A stretch of DNA of 64,000 bases from RQOF01 sp964461135 (GTDB taxonomy: Bacteria; Calditrichota; Calditrichia; RBG-13-44-9), in the NCBI GenBank assembly GCA_964461135.1, contig CAYWTB010000012.1, forward strand, positions 1-64,000, written 5' to 3'. The translations under genes were made by a program, and so were the position numbers. Shown here piece by piece: positions 1 to 7,921 of this stretch. The notes beneath the pieces were generated by a model. That model did not search any database. It was not told the DNA's origin and worked only from the letters and a program-made list of their open reading frames with translations. The stretch's first letter is position 1; each line of letters starts with the position of its first letter.

Positions 1-792
1 AGTATTTTGCGCTCAAAATCATGGCTGCTACTGCAACTAATTCTTAGAAGAACCATAATTTTTAGGTACTAAAAATATCTAATTCAAAGTACCAAGTTTT
101 ATACCGTATCTAAAGTATGGCATGCAAACTGTAACGTTTTATAATTTTTCAGTCAATTTGAGAATTGTTTGGATTATAAAGATCAGACGAATTTAAATAT
201 TGAAATTCCTGGATTTGAGAAAACTCTTCCAAGTGACTAAGTGGAATTTGAGTTGATAAGGGGGAGAGGAGATCGTTTTCAAAAATACAATTGCTAATGC
301 TTATACTGATCTGAATTTTAGAATACACACAATGCCCCAATCTCAATCATAAAATATACATCAACTGCAATAATCCTGTACTTATTATCAATCCCACCCC
401 TAAAACTACAAAATTCGCTGTTCTCAACAAATCTCCCCATGGATCGTGATTTATTTGGTAGAACGGTAAGGCTTTAAACGATCTTTGTGAAATGATTGGT
501 TAGAAGGCGAAATTTGGAAAATTGGATTGTTATTCCCTAAGAATCCAAATGGATGGGGGAATAGGGGGATATCAGAAAGCAATCAAATGGATTTGATACG
601 TAACCCTTTTTTAATTCACACACTTTTAGAACATGGAAATAGTCTGATTTGAATAAGTTAAATCCAGTCAGTTGGAGCTGATGATTATTGTTTTTGTCAT
701 ATTGTTAAATTAAATGAAAGTAGAAGACTTTTCAGGTAGGGAATTTTTTCTTGTTTTCCATCTCTCCCCCCCCTAATTTCTACGTTATAACA
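1..792. other. AT-rich spacer, no gene recognised
   Basis: No open reading frame here has convincing protein character. The stretch is very AT-rich with homopolymer runs (for example a C-run near 766-774). A short palindrome, CGTTATA-ACAA-TATAACG, lies at 783-800 and runs into the attC-like structure at 793-873. I see no tRNA or strong terminator. It probably continues an accessory region from beyond the left edge. Confidence 0.5.
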
Positions 793-873
793 ATATAACG
801 AGCAAACATGGAAAATAAGGCATGCTATAAGGGTGATATCAGGGAAATTTTTCCATATTTCAACTAGTTATAC
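793..873 (+). repeat. attC-like integron recombination site (upstream)
   Basis: Seen: ATATAAC (793-799) is mirrored by GTTATAC (867-873), as expected for R'' and R' boxes. Inside, AAACATGGAAAAT (804-816) is complementary to ATTTTTCCATATTT (847-860) apart from one bulged base and one mismatch, as expected for L'' and L'. Spacers are 4 and 6 nt and the total is 81 nt, inside the usual attC size range. The core GTTATAC deviates by one base from GTTRRRY. In such AT-rich DNA an inverted repeat of this kind can arise by chance, so the call rests largely on a second site at 3251-3344 bracketing the same gene pair. Confidence 0.42.
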
Positions 874-1001
874 TTCTTTATTTATAAAACGATTTGAAAT
901 TCTAACAATTTTTGTAATAATAGAAAATAAAGTTTAATCATGCTTATCCTTAAAAATTAAAATGTTTAATCTACATTTTTGAAAAAAGGAGTTGAATATT
1001 T

Positions 1002-1499
1002 ATGTGTGCAATTGAATATAAAAATCATATATTCCCAGATAAAACAGATAAATTTTCCAAAGAAGAATTAGCAAAAATTTTGAGAAAGGCGCTCTCTGAA
1101 TCAGGAAAATTAAAATCTCAATCTGATGTTGCTAAAGCTACTGGAATAAATATAAAAAGTATTGGTGATTATTTTACAGCAAGGTATAAAACACCCCAGA
1201 AAAAGTGGAATCTGCTTAGGGAAGTTTTATTTGAAGAAAATAAACAAATAAAGCCAATAAAAAGTTCGAATGGGAAATCAATAGAAGAAGTAAACCATGT
1301 AGCTGAAAGATTAAAGGCTTTAATATTTTTGATTAAAGATGAATTAGAATATTTTAAAAATGCATCCGAAGAGGAAAGAGATATTCTGAAATCCCATATT
1401 CCTGGTTCGGATATTGGGTTATTAGCAGGGTTATTGACAGCCCTCTATGATGAGGATCAATTACAGGCTTTTAAAACATTTTCTGATATAAAGGAATAG
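1002..1499 (+). CDS. Putative helix-turn-helix protein, partner of the GHKL ATPase
   Basis: A 165-residue soluble protein that I do not recognise as a named family. Residues about 38-62 (SQSDVAKATGINIKSIGDYF) read like a helix-turn-helix: an SQSDVAKA first helix, a GI turn and a NIKSIGDYF second helix, followed by KTPQKKW. The C-terminal half is acidic and helical. The start is backed by AAAGGAG at 985-991, 10 nt before ATG. It ends 3 nt before the downstream GHKL ATPase gene, so the two are surely co-transcribed and probably act together, the small protein as regulator or DNA/target-recognition partner. Base composition is much more AT-rich than the core genes from 8 kb onward, suggesting acquisition. 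Function is inference only. Confidence 0.75.
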   Translation: MCAIEYKNHIFPDKTDKFSKEELAKILRKALSESGKLKSQSDVAKATGINIKSIGDYFTARYKTPQKKWNLLREVLFEENKQIKPIKSSNGKSIEEVNHVAERLKALIFLIKDELEYFKNASEEERDILKSHIPGSDIGLLAGLLTALYDEDQLQAFKTFSDIKE

Positions 1500-1502
1500 A
1501 GA

Positions 1503-3218
1503 ATGACTAAAAAAGAATTACAGCTTGGTGATCAGGGGAATGCAATCTTAATAATTCAATCTACGCAATCAGATCCACAGAAAGCTTTAGCTGAGTTGAT
1601 AGAAAATAGTATAGACGCTCAAGCGAAGAATATTGAGATTATTAGGCATCGAAAGAAAGGTGATGTTGAAATTATTGTTAAAGATGATGGGGATGGGGTA
1701 AGAGCCGGTCAAGATCTAAATTCAGATATGGATAGAGTCGCAACTAGTATATGTAATTCGATTAAAAGAAAATTGCCAGAACATTTGAGAGGGAATATCC
1801 AAGGAGAATTTGCAATTGGTTTGTTAGGATTTGCAACAATTACTAAAAATCTTGAGATGATTTCAAGAACTGCAATGTCAAAGAAAACCACCTACCTGTG
1901 TTTGAAATCGGAAACGCTTGATTACGATTCAGGGGTTTCAAGAAAGCATCTTGAAAGTCATGGAACGGAGATTAAACTTTATCCAGTGAATAGAAATATT
2001 GTAAGTCGTTTGACCGCTGAAAAATTGAGAAAATATTTAGGTGAAGAACTAAGAGAAAGAATAAAAAAATCTAATGTAAAGATATTGATTAAAGATAATG
2101 TGGGGCAATATAAAGAATTAGAAGTAAAACCATTGGATTATGAGGGAGACAAAATTCAGAATATTAAAAAAGTTGAGACTCCAGATGGAAACATTATATT
2201 TAAACTTTTTATTACTCAACAAGGCGAAGAAGGGAAGGTTTCAATATATCGTCGAGGGACTAAAGTAATTGATAATATTACAGAAATACCTGAATTAGAT
2301 CATGAACCTTGGAGTAATCCATTGGTTGAGGGAATGATAGATAGTCGTTTTATTAATATACCGCCTGGCACACGTAAAGGTATAGTTCCAGATATGCAAT
2401 TGAAACATCTTATTGATTCTACAATTTCAGTAGAAGATATAATTATTGATGAAATAAAAAGAGCAGAAGAACTTAGGGAAAAAGCTTTAAGTAGGGATAT
2501 TATAAAAACATTACGCGATATTTTTAGTGAGGTTATTCGAGAGCTACCAGAAGATTATAGTTGGTTTGATATAGAGAGTGGTAAAGGTATTTCAATAAAA
2601 AGTTCTCCAGAATCTAAGTCAGGTAAAAGGAAAATGGTTCGAATTGCTCTTGGACCATTAGATAGAGTTACTGTAACTCCGAAGGTTAGCCAAGTTCTGA
2701 TAAATGAAAGAAAATCTTTCGTAGCAAAAGCGTGGACTCCTAACGATGAATTGATACCTGTCAATGTTAAATACCTATGGCAAATTGAACCTATTTCTCT
2801 TGGTAATTTAGAAAAGAAGAATAATGAATGTATATTCATTGCTGGTTCTGAAGAGGGGGACGTAAAAATTTCGGTTTATGCATCATTAGAAGGAAGGAAT
2901 GCTCAAACATCAGTTGAAATAATCATTCTTAAAGCTGGGAAGAAAACAGCAGAATCGAAATTTCCAACTCCAATTGGAATTTATAAACCTTCTGAAATTT
3001 GGAGGTCTCGATGGAATAAATCAGTAAATACATTAGAATACAATAGTGGTCATAATGATTACCTTGAAGCGAAAAAAAGATCAAAAAAAGTTTATTTAAG
3101 ATATTTAGCGTTTCTATTTTCGAAACATCTTGTGCTTCATAATTTTAAAGATACAGGTGAAGAATCAATATTGGAAAGGATGATAGAAGTTATTGCAAGA
3201 GTTGAATACAGAATTTAA
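1503..3218 (+). CDS. GHKL (HSP90/MutL/MORC-like) ATPase with internal Ig-like domain
   Basis: A 571-residue protein with an N-terminal GHKL ATP-binding fold. Visible motifs: the N-box with Mg-binding Asn in ALAELIENSIDA (about 27-38), DDGDGV (about 61-66; the D-x-G-x-G loop), and GEFAIGLLGF (about 101-110; the ATP-lid glycine motif). Residues about 165-330 would form the S5-like second domain. Residues about 384-478 look like a bacterial Ig-like (Big) sandwich: alternating hydrophobic strands, RVTVTPKVSQVLI at the start, W near VKYLWQI, and GDVKISVYAS late. The C-terminus (about 485-571) has a W/N-rich helical domain (NSGHNDYLEAKK). No signal peptide, so the Ig domain is cytoplasmic. GHKL ATPases of the MutL/MORC type occur in restriction and other conflict systems; a defence role is plausible but unproven. 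Translationally tied to the upstream HTH gene. Confidence 0.8.
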   Translation: MTKKELQLGDQGNAILIIQSTQSDPQKALAELIENSIDAQAKNIEIIRHRKKGDVEIIVKDDGDGVRAGQDLNSDMDRVATSICNSIKRKLPEHLRGNIQGEFAIGLLGFATITKNLEMISRTAMSKKTTYLCLKSETLDYDSGVSRKHLESHGTEIKLYPVNRNIVSRLTAEKLRKYLGEELRERIKKSNVKILIKDNVGQYKELEVKPLDYEGDKIQNIKKVETPDGNIIFKLFITQQGEEGKVSIYRRGTKVIDNITEIPELDHEPWSNPLVEGMIDSRFINIPPGTRKGIVPDMQLKHLIDSTISVEDIIIDEIKRAEELREKALSRDIIKTLRDIFSEVIRELPEDYSWFDIESGKGISIKSSPESKSGKRKMVRIALGPLDRVTVTPKVSQVLINERKSFVAKAWTPNDELIPVNVKYLWQIEPISLGNLEKKNNECIFIAGSEEGDVKISVYASLEGRNAQTSVEIIILKAGKKTAESKFPTPIGIYKPSEIWRSRWNKSVNTLEYNSGHNDYLEAKKRSKKVYLRYLAFLFSKHLVLHNFKDTGEESILERMIEVIARVEYRI

Positions 3219-3250
3219 TTTTTTAGAATTCAATATTTTACTCAACAGAA

Positions 3251-3344
3251 GTATGACAAGCGCTTCAACACAGACAGCTATAGCTGAGGCATGAGTAGCA
3301 TATTTGGTAAATGACCGCCGCCGGTTAAGCGCATGCCGTTATAT
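3251..3344 (+). repeat. attC-like integron recombination site (downstream)
   Basis: Begins 33 nt after the GHKL stop codon. Outer boxes: GTATGAC (3251-3257) and GTTATAT (3338-3344), mutually complementary with wobble. Inner boxes: GCGCTTCAAC (3260-3269) and GTTAAGCGC (3324-3332), perfectly complementary except for one extra C in the left copy. That single unpaired base in L'' is the hallmark extrahelical base of attC sites (compare TTCAA/TTAA in the aadA cassette site). The L'-R' spacer is 5 nt, but the R''-L'' spacer is only 2 nt, shorter than usual. The variable central part contains the palindrome CAGCTATAGCTG (3275-3286). Total 94 nt. The R boxes each deviate from consensus, and no integrase gene is in the window, so this may be an integrase-free (CALIN-type) cassette or a decayed site. 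Confidence 0.58.
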
Positions 3345-4090
3345 TGTCTATATATCGAACCAACCCAAGTGTTGATCGTAAAATAGTCTAAATTAACTGT
3401 AATCCAATTAAATAAGCACTTGTAGAATATACTGGCTTTCCATATATACCCCATAAACAGTTGGTAGAAATAATAATTTACAACTGGTAAGAACAATCAG
3501 TTGGAATACAATCCAAAACAGTCCAATTGTATCTCAAAAAAACCAGTTGGATTGTGGGTACAAGTGGATTGTAAAGGACAAATGTCGTTTTTTAATTGTA
3601 TTAGGCATTTGTAATTTAGAAAACCTGTGGGGAGGGGGTGGGAAGATCAAAAACAGATATGATGAATTACCCTATGAATTACATTTTATCCCTACACACA
3701 ATTATTCAGGCCAATTACTTAAATCTATCACCCAACCCCCATCACACCTCAAAAACCAATGAATTCGGTGCTCTAACCAATCAATCTCATGCTCCCTCCC
3801 TCCCCCTGATACTTCCCCCCCTACCAAACAACGCTGATAGGCAAAATATGTGTAGTTTAAAGATGATAGTGAGAGGTGGGATAGTAGATTGACTTCTGAG
3901 AGACACACACAATTGATTCCTTACTTGAAAAAATGTCTCCCAGGGATTGTATTCCTTGACAAATGCTGCAAATTTCGTATATTATAGTGTTCCTGAAGTA
4001 AGTTGCCCTGTATGAGGGACCAGGACATAGTCTTGTATAGCTTACACTGGATTTATTTAGAAGCACCTTCCTGTAACTGAATTGATACTT
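3345..4090. other. Non-coding AT-rich tract with recurrent CAGTTGG/CAACTGG words
   Basis: No supported gene. Between 3457 and 3570 the words CAGTTGG, CAACTGG, CCAATT and CAAGTGG recur on both strands, the same vocabulary that fills 6660-7565. Strand-skewed pyrimidine runs (CCCTCCCTCCCCC near 3793) and purine runs (GGGGAGGGGGTGGG near 3629) are present. The origin of this tract is unexplained. Confidence 0.5.
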
Positions 4091-4320
4091 CCCCCAAAAG
4101 GATGATCATAAGTAAGACAGAAAAGCGGGTGAACAGTAAACCGACAATATAACTGTGGTTGCCCTTGAATAAGAAGGGTGATTGTTCGACTTTAGCGCTC
4201 CGTGTTGAAAATCCGGCAAAGAGTAAAACAGCTAAGCCAACCGAACCGCCTGGTATGTAATCCGTATGCCAGGTAGTGTACGAGGAGAGGTGTCGTGAGG
4301 CCTCGCCCTATCCCGATTAT
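4091..4320 (+). ncRNA. Group IIC intron remnant: 3' end with domains V and VI
   Basis: Domain V is readable at 4245-4277: lower helix ACCGCCTGG/CCAGGTAGT (one C-A mismatch), upper helix TATG/CGTA closed by loop TAATC, and a 2-nt TG bulge between CGTA and CCAGG. This matches the bacterial group IIC arrangement (ACCGCC...GGTGGTGT). It is followed, as in IIC introns, by a domain VI-like GC-rich hairpin (4280-4316) with the branch-site-like CCCTATCCCGAT and a terminal ATTAT. Upstream, GGTTGCCCTT/AAGGGTGATT (about 4154-4183) forms another helix. There is no reverse transcriptase ORF, so this is an ORF-less or decayed copy; the 5' limit given is a guess. Group IIC introns are known to insert at terminators and at attC sites, which fits the attC-like structures nearby. 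Confidence 0.62.
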
Positions 4321-4594
4321 AAAATTCTCTCAAAATTTTGATTTTTTTATCATAAAGAATTATATTTAAATAAAATTGAGAGGATTCAATAGGTTTAGGC
4401 CGTAATAAACATTTTTAGTTTTTGGTTTAAGAACAAGATATCTCAGAGACTTGAGTGGATTCTATTAAAACAGAATCGTTATTAACCTTATCTACTAAAG
4501 ATGATAGATTCGTTTCTACTACTTGATTCGTTACCTCTAACTTTCTTAGCTTTTTGAAAAAATTTTTAAGTATAATAGACTTAATCAGGAGGCA
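4321..4594. other. Leader region upstream of the glycosyltransferase
   Basis: AT-rich spacer between the intron remnant and the glycosyltransferase. AAAATT-CTCTCAA-AATTTT followed by ATTTTTTT (4322-4350) could be a weak terminator. No gene seen. Confidence 0.4.
4571..4576 (+). promoter_or_regulatory. Candidate -10 box (TATAAT)
   Basis: A consensus TATAAT lies 11 nt upstream of the AGGAGG ribosome binding site (4587-4592) of the glycosyltransferase gene. No good -35 sits 16-18 nt upstream (TTGAAA at 4554 is too close), so the promoter call is tentative. Confidence 0.3.
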
Positions 4595-4600
4595 ATGTTT

Positions 4601-5881
4601 ATGGCCGCAAGTGACCTTAGCCTACTAACTGATCCAATCAAGCAGAAAATAAAGGAATTAGGTGAAGTGGATATTTTGGTAGGTATTCCCAGTTATAATA
4701 ATTCCCGTACTATTTTCCATGTGGTGCGAGCAGTAAGTGCTGGATTAGCCAAGTATTTTCCTAAAGCAAAAAGCGTTCTGGTGAACTCTGATGGTGGTTC
4801 AAAAGATGGAACACCAGACCTGGTTAGCCAAACCGAGGTTGGAAATTTAGACATGATTTTAGTCGATCATCCGGTTTATCTGGTGAGCAAAATCGTTACC
4901 CCTTACAACGGTATTCCTGGAAAAGGTAGTGCCTTCCGTACAATTTTTAAAATTGCAGAAGCTTTAAATGCTAAAGCCTGTTGCGTGGTCGATTCAGATT
5001 TGCGAAGCATTACACCCGAATGGATAGAGCTTTTGTTGGATCCCATTGTGCATAAAGGATTCGATTATGTGGCGCCACTATATTCGCGGCATAAATTTGA
5101 CGGCACTATTACTAACAGCATCGTTTACCCTATGACGCGGGCACTATATGGTAAAAGAATTCGACAGCCAATTGGAGGTGAATTTGGATTCTCGGGGAAG
5201 TTGGCTTCACATTATTTAACAAAAGATGTTTGGGAATCTGATGTGGCTCGCTACGGGATCGATATATGGATGACAACTACGGCAATTGGCGACGGGTTTA
5301 AAGTTTGTCAATCTTACCTGGGAGCAAAAATACATGATGCTAAAGACCCCGGCGCAGATCTAACCGCTATGTATACCCAGGTGGTAAGTTCCCTATATTC
5401 TTTTATGGAAATTTATTCTGGCGTATGGCAGCAGGTAGCAAATTCCGAAAAAGTCCCAACTTTTGGATTTACATTTGAAGTCGGTTTGGAACCAATAAAT
5501 GTTAATATTGAACGGATGATCAATAACTTTAAATTAGGTATGGACGCGCTGGTCATATTTTTGGAAAGGGTTATATCCGCCGACGATTTATTAGAGCTCC
5601 AAAATCTAACAAAAAAAGAAATCGACCAATTTTATTTTCCTTATGAATTATGGGTTCGCGTGGTTTATAGCTTTGCTTTGAGTTATCATCACCGTATCTG
5701 GCCGATCGAACAGTTAATGAAATCTATGATTCCCCTATACTTAGGCCGTACAGCTTCATTTGTTATTGAGAATAAAGAAAGTACAGCTGATGAAGTTGAA
5801 AAGAAAATTGAGAGTTTATGCCAGCAATTTGAAATGCTCAAACCTTTTCTTTTGGAAAGGTGGGAGAATTTTAAACTTTAA
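4601..5881 (+). CDS. GT81-like glycosyltransferase (glucosylglycerate/glucosyl-3-phosphoglycerate synthase type)
   Basis: About 426 residues, cytoplasmic GT-A fold. Visible motifs (numbered from ATG 4595, two residues upstream of the preferred start): IPSYNN near the N-terminus, NSDGGSKDGT (about 64-73), GKGSAFR (about 109-115), the metal-binding DSD of VDSDLR (about 133-135), and RQPIGGEFGFSG (about 190-201) followed by GIDIWMTT. This set matches NDP-sugar:glycerate/3-phosphoglycerate synthases (GT81, also GT78) that make compatible solutes; the exact donor and acceptor cannot be told. Start choice: AGGAGG at 4587-4592 sits only 2 nt from the ATG at 4595 but 8 nt from the ATG at 4601, so 4601 (MAASDLS) is preferred. 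The next gene, 39 nt downstream, encodes a mechanosensitive-channel-like protein, supporting a role in osmotic adaptation. Confidence 0.75.
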   Translation: MAASDLSLLTDPIKQKIKELGEVDILVGIPSYNNSRTIFHVVRAVSAGLAKYFPKAKSVLVNSDGGSKDGTPDLVSQTEVGNLDMILVDHPVYLVSKIVTPYNGIPGKGSAFRTIFKIAEALNAKACCVVDSDLRSITPEWIELLLDPIVHKGFDYVAPLYSRHKFDGTITNSIVYPMTRALYGKRIRQPIGGEFGFSGKLASHYLTKDVWESDVARYGIDIWMTTTAIGDGFKVCQSYLGAKIHDAKDPGADLTAMYTQVVSSLYSFMEIYSGVWQQVANSEKVPTFGFTFEVGLEPINVNIERMINNFKLGMDALVIFLERVISADDLLELQNLTKKEIDQFYFPYELWVRVVYSFALSYHHRIWPIEQLMKSMIPLYLGRTASFVIENKESTADEVEKKIESLCQQFEMLKPFLLERWENFKL

Positions 5882-5920
5882 TAAGAGTTGAAAATTATCC
5901 TGTTATAGGAGGAAATAGTC

Positions 5921-6631
5921 ATGCAAGAAATTTTTAGTAATGCCATAGTTGATCCTTTACAAGATTTGCTCACACAATTTTATGGTTTTTTACCCAATTT
6001 CTTTGCCATGTTGCTTATTCTGATCGTTGGATTTATTCTGGGTTTTTTGATTAAAAGATTTCTAATTGTTTTTCTCAAATTAATTAAATTCGACCGACTT
6101 AGTTTTAGAGTGGGTTTTGACAATGTTCTGGCGAAAGCAGGTATCCGTCGTAAACCAACTGAAGTAGTTGGTGTATTTGTTTATTGGCTTCTATTTTTTG
6201 TATTTATTATGCTTGCTCTTAATGCATTAAAGGTTGAGGCTTTAAACAATCTTGTTTCGCAGTTTTTCCTGTTTGTTCCAAACTTGTTGGCGGGATTTAT
6301 CCTGTTTTTTGTAGGTTATTTAATAAGTATTCTTTTGGAACGCACGGTTCTTATTACCGCCGTAAATGCTGAATTACAGTTTGCTCGATTCATATCTCGC
6401 GGAGCGCAACTATTAGTACTGGCCTTTTTCCTGGCTATTGCATTGGAACAAATTGGTATTGGGCAAAATATAGTTGTGGCTGCATTTACAATTCTATTTG
6501 GTGGGGTAGTTTTAGCCCTTGCACTGGCTTTAGGTTTAGGTGGTCGTGAGTTGGGTAAAGAATGGCTGGAAAAAAAGCTTGGTAAAAAAGGAGAAGGAAA
6601 AGAAGAAAAAGATATGTGGTCTCATATTTAA
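5921..6631 (+). CDS. Small MscS-related channel protein with conserved TM helices (CmpX-like)
   Basis: 236 residues and very hydrophobic, with about five membrane segments: FFAMLLILIVGFILGFLI, VYWLLFFVFIMLALNAL, LLAGFILFFVGYLISILL, LLVLAFFLAIALEQIGIG and VVAAFTILFGGVVLALALAL. The repeated GxxLGFLIKR-like and GLGGRELGKEWLEKK endings are typical of the conserved TM-helix family related to mechanosensitive ion channels, here without the large MscS cytoplasmic domain. A lysine-rich tail follows. RBS AGGAGG lies about 10 nt before the ATG. Adjacent to a compatible-solute-type glycosyltransferase, so a part in osmotic or turgor response is a reasonable inference. Confidence 0.72.
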   Translation: MQEIFSNAIVDPLQDLLTQFYGFLPNFFAMLLILIVGFILGFLIKRFLIVFLKLIKFDRLSFRVGFDNVLAKAGIRRKPTEVVGVFVYWLLFFVFIMLALNALKVEALNNLVSQFFLFVPNLLAGFILFFVGYLISILLERTVLITAVNAELQFARFISRGAQLLVLAFFLAIALEQIGIGQNIVVAAFTILFGGVVLALALALGLGGRELGKEWLEKKLGKKGEGKEEKDMWSHI

Positions 6632-7758
6632 TTTTGAGTAATTGATGAATCTTTAAAGCAACAAGTTTTTAAATATTACGGTTGTTTGCCGTCAGATCTT
6701 TTTGGACAAGTTTGGTGTGTTGATTAAGAGATGGTCCAATAGGAATGAGACAACTTGAGTTGGTTTGTGTAGGTGGTTTTATCTAACCAACTGGGACAAG
6801 TTGAGTTGGGGAAGATATAAAATACCAACTGGCAGTGTTCCAAGTGGGATTATTATCAGATAACTTTGTATTTATGGAATTTAAACCAAGTGTGAAAAGT
6901 AATTTAAAATGTTGACAAACAAGTGTCGAACAACTGGATTCCACTTGTCCCACTTGGCCATATTCCCACTTGTACACCCCAGGAATATGGTACCAGAAAA
7001 ATCCGATACAACTGTATGATTGGTCAGAATGCTAAGCAAGAAAGAGGACCAAGTGAGTTGGTAAGAAAGAAAAGGACAGTTGGTAAAAGGTAACAAGTGG
7101 TATCTTTGAACGATAACATGGGGCATGCCAAACTGAAGGGGATTAGAAGGAAGGTATTGTGGGTGGAACAGCGGATTACATGGGTTGGGGAAGAGTGGAA
7201 TTATGGATTGGATACTTAGTAAAAGACAACTTGGTTTGGGCGATGAAGATGGGATTATATATCCAGTCGTTCCAAATTGAGTTGGTTTAAAATAGTAATA
7301 TCTGATAGTATTCCAATTGTGGTTGTTAAAAACTGACTTGGTTACAAGTGGATTAGGTCAATGGCAATCGGTTCAAATATGAAATATACAACTATGATTG
7401 GTCGGCTTGGCTTGGTACAGTTGGTCTCAAACAGTTGTGTATGGTGAAGAGGTGTCTTTTAGAGTTGGAGACTTGGTGGAATGGGGCAGATGTATGATGG
7501 TGAGTTGTTACAGTTGTGAGTTGGTGGAATGGTGGAATGGTTCCCAAGTGGAAGTGACCAACTGGTTTTGCATTGCTTTCTTTTCAGACACACAGCACGG
7601 TTAAAAATCTCATCCGTAGTAAATCCGTAGTAAATTTTGGTGAAAAATTATTAGTGTTTTTGGGGTTAAAAACGGCAAAAATATTGTTAGTAAACATAAT
7701 AAACAAAAGGTTACCAAAACCAGAAGAGCCAACCCCTTCCGGAAATTGGCTCTATATA
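6632..7758. other. 1.1-kb non-coding tract dense in AGTTGG / CAACTGG / CAAGTGG words
   Basis: No convincing gene. AGTTGG occurs repeatedly (e.g. 6758, 6803, 7046, 7078, 7279, 7428, 7462, 7518), CAACTGG at 6788, 6827, 6930 and 7559, and CAAGTGG/CCACTTG at several sites (e.g. 6841, 6940, 7094, 7345, 7545). Combined units such as CAACTTGAGTTGG (6751) and CAAGTTGAGTTGG (6797) recur. Spacing is irregular, so this is not a tandem array. A two-copy direct repeat ATCCGTAGTAA lies at about 7611-7632. The tract ends against the 3' end of tRNA-Sec. Confidence 0.6.
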
Positions 7759-7855
7759 TGGCGGAGGTGGGTGCGAGTCGAACACACCTTCCCACTTTTA
7801 AGCGGGAACACGCGGCTTTGAAGGCCGGGAGGAACACCGGTCCCCATCCACCTCC
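7759..7855 (-). tRNA. tRNA-Sec (anticodon TCA)
   Basis: Read on the minus strand: 8-bp acceptor stem GGAGGTGG/CCACCTCC (7848-7855 and 7763-7770), discriminator G and encoded CCA (7759-7762). The anticodon TCA (complement of 7819-7821) sits in a CTTCAAA loop, there is a long variable arm with helix TTCCCGCTT/AAGTGGGAA, and a T-arm with TTCGACTC. The 97-nt length, the 8-bp acceptor stem and the long extra arm are characteristic of selenocysteine tRNA. It implies that the organism makes selenoproteins; selA, selB and selD are not in the window. The gene's 3' end faces the AT-rich accessory region at lower coordinates. Confidence 0.93.
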
Positions 7856-7921
7856 CGAAAAACTGATAAAATATAGGTATCTCCTCCGAAAGAATCAACG
7901 CCTGAAAGATTCTTCCGCATA

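Noticed and set aside
149..346. 65-codon minus-strand frame near the left edge
   Set aside because: Low-complexity Ser/Ile composition, no start signal, lies in AT-rich spacer.
6632..7565. CRISPR array or tandem satellite in the AGTTGG-rich tract
   Set aside because: Word spacing is irregular, no repeat of constant length, no spacer structure, no cas genes.
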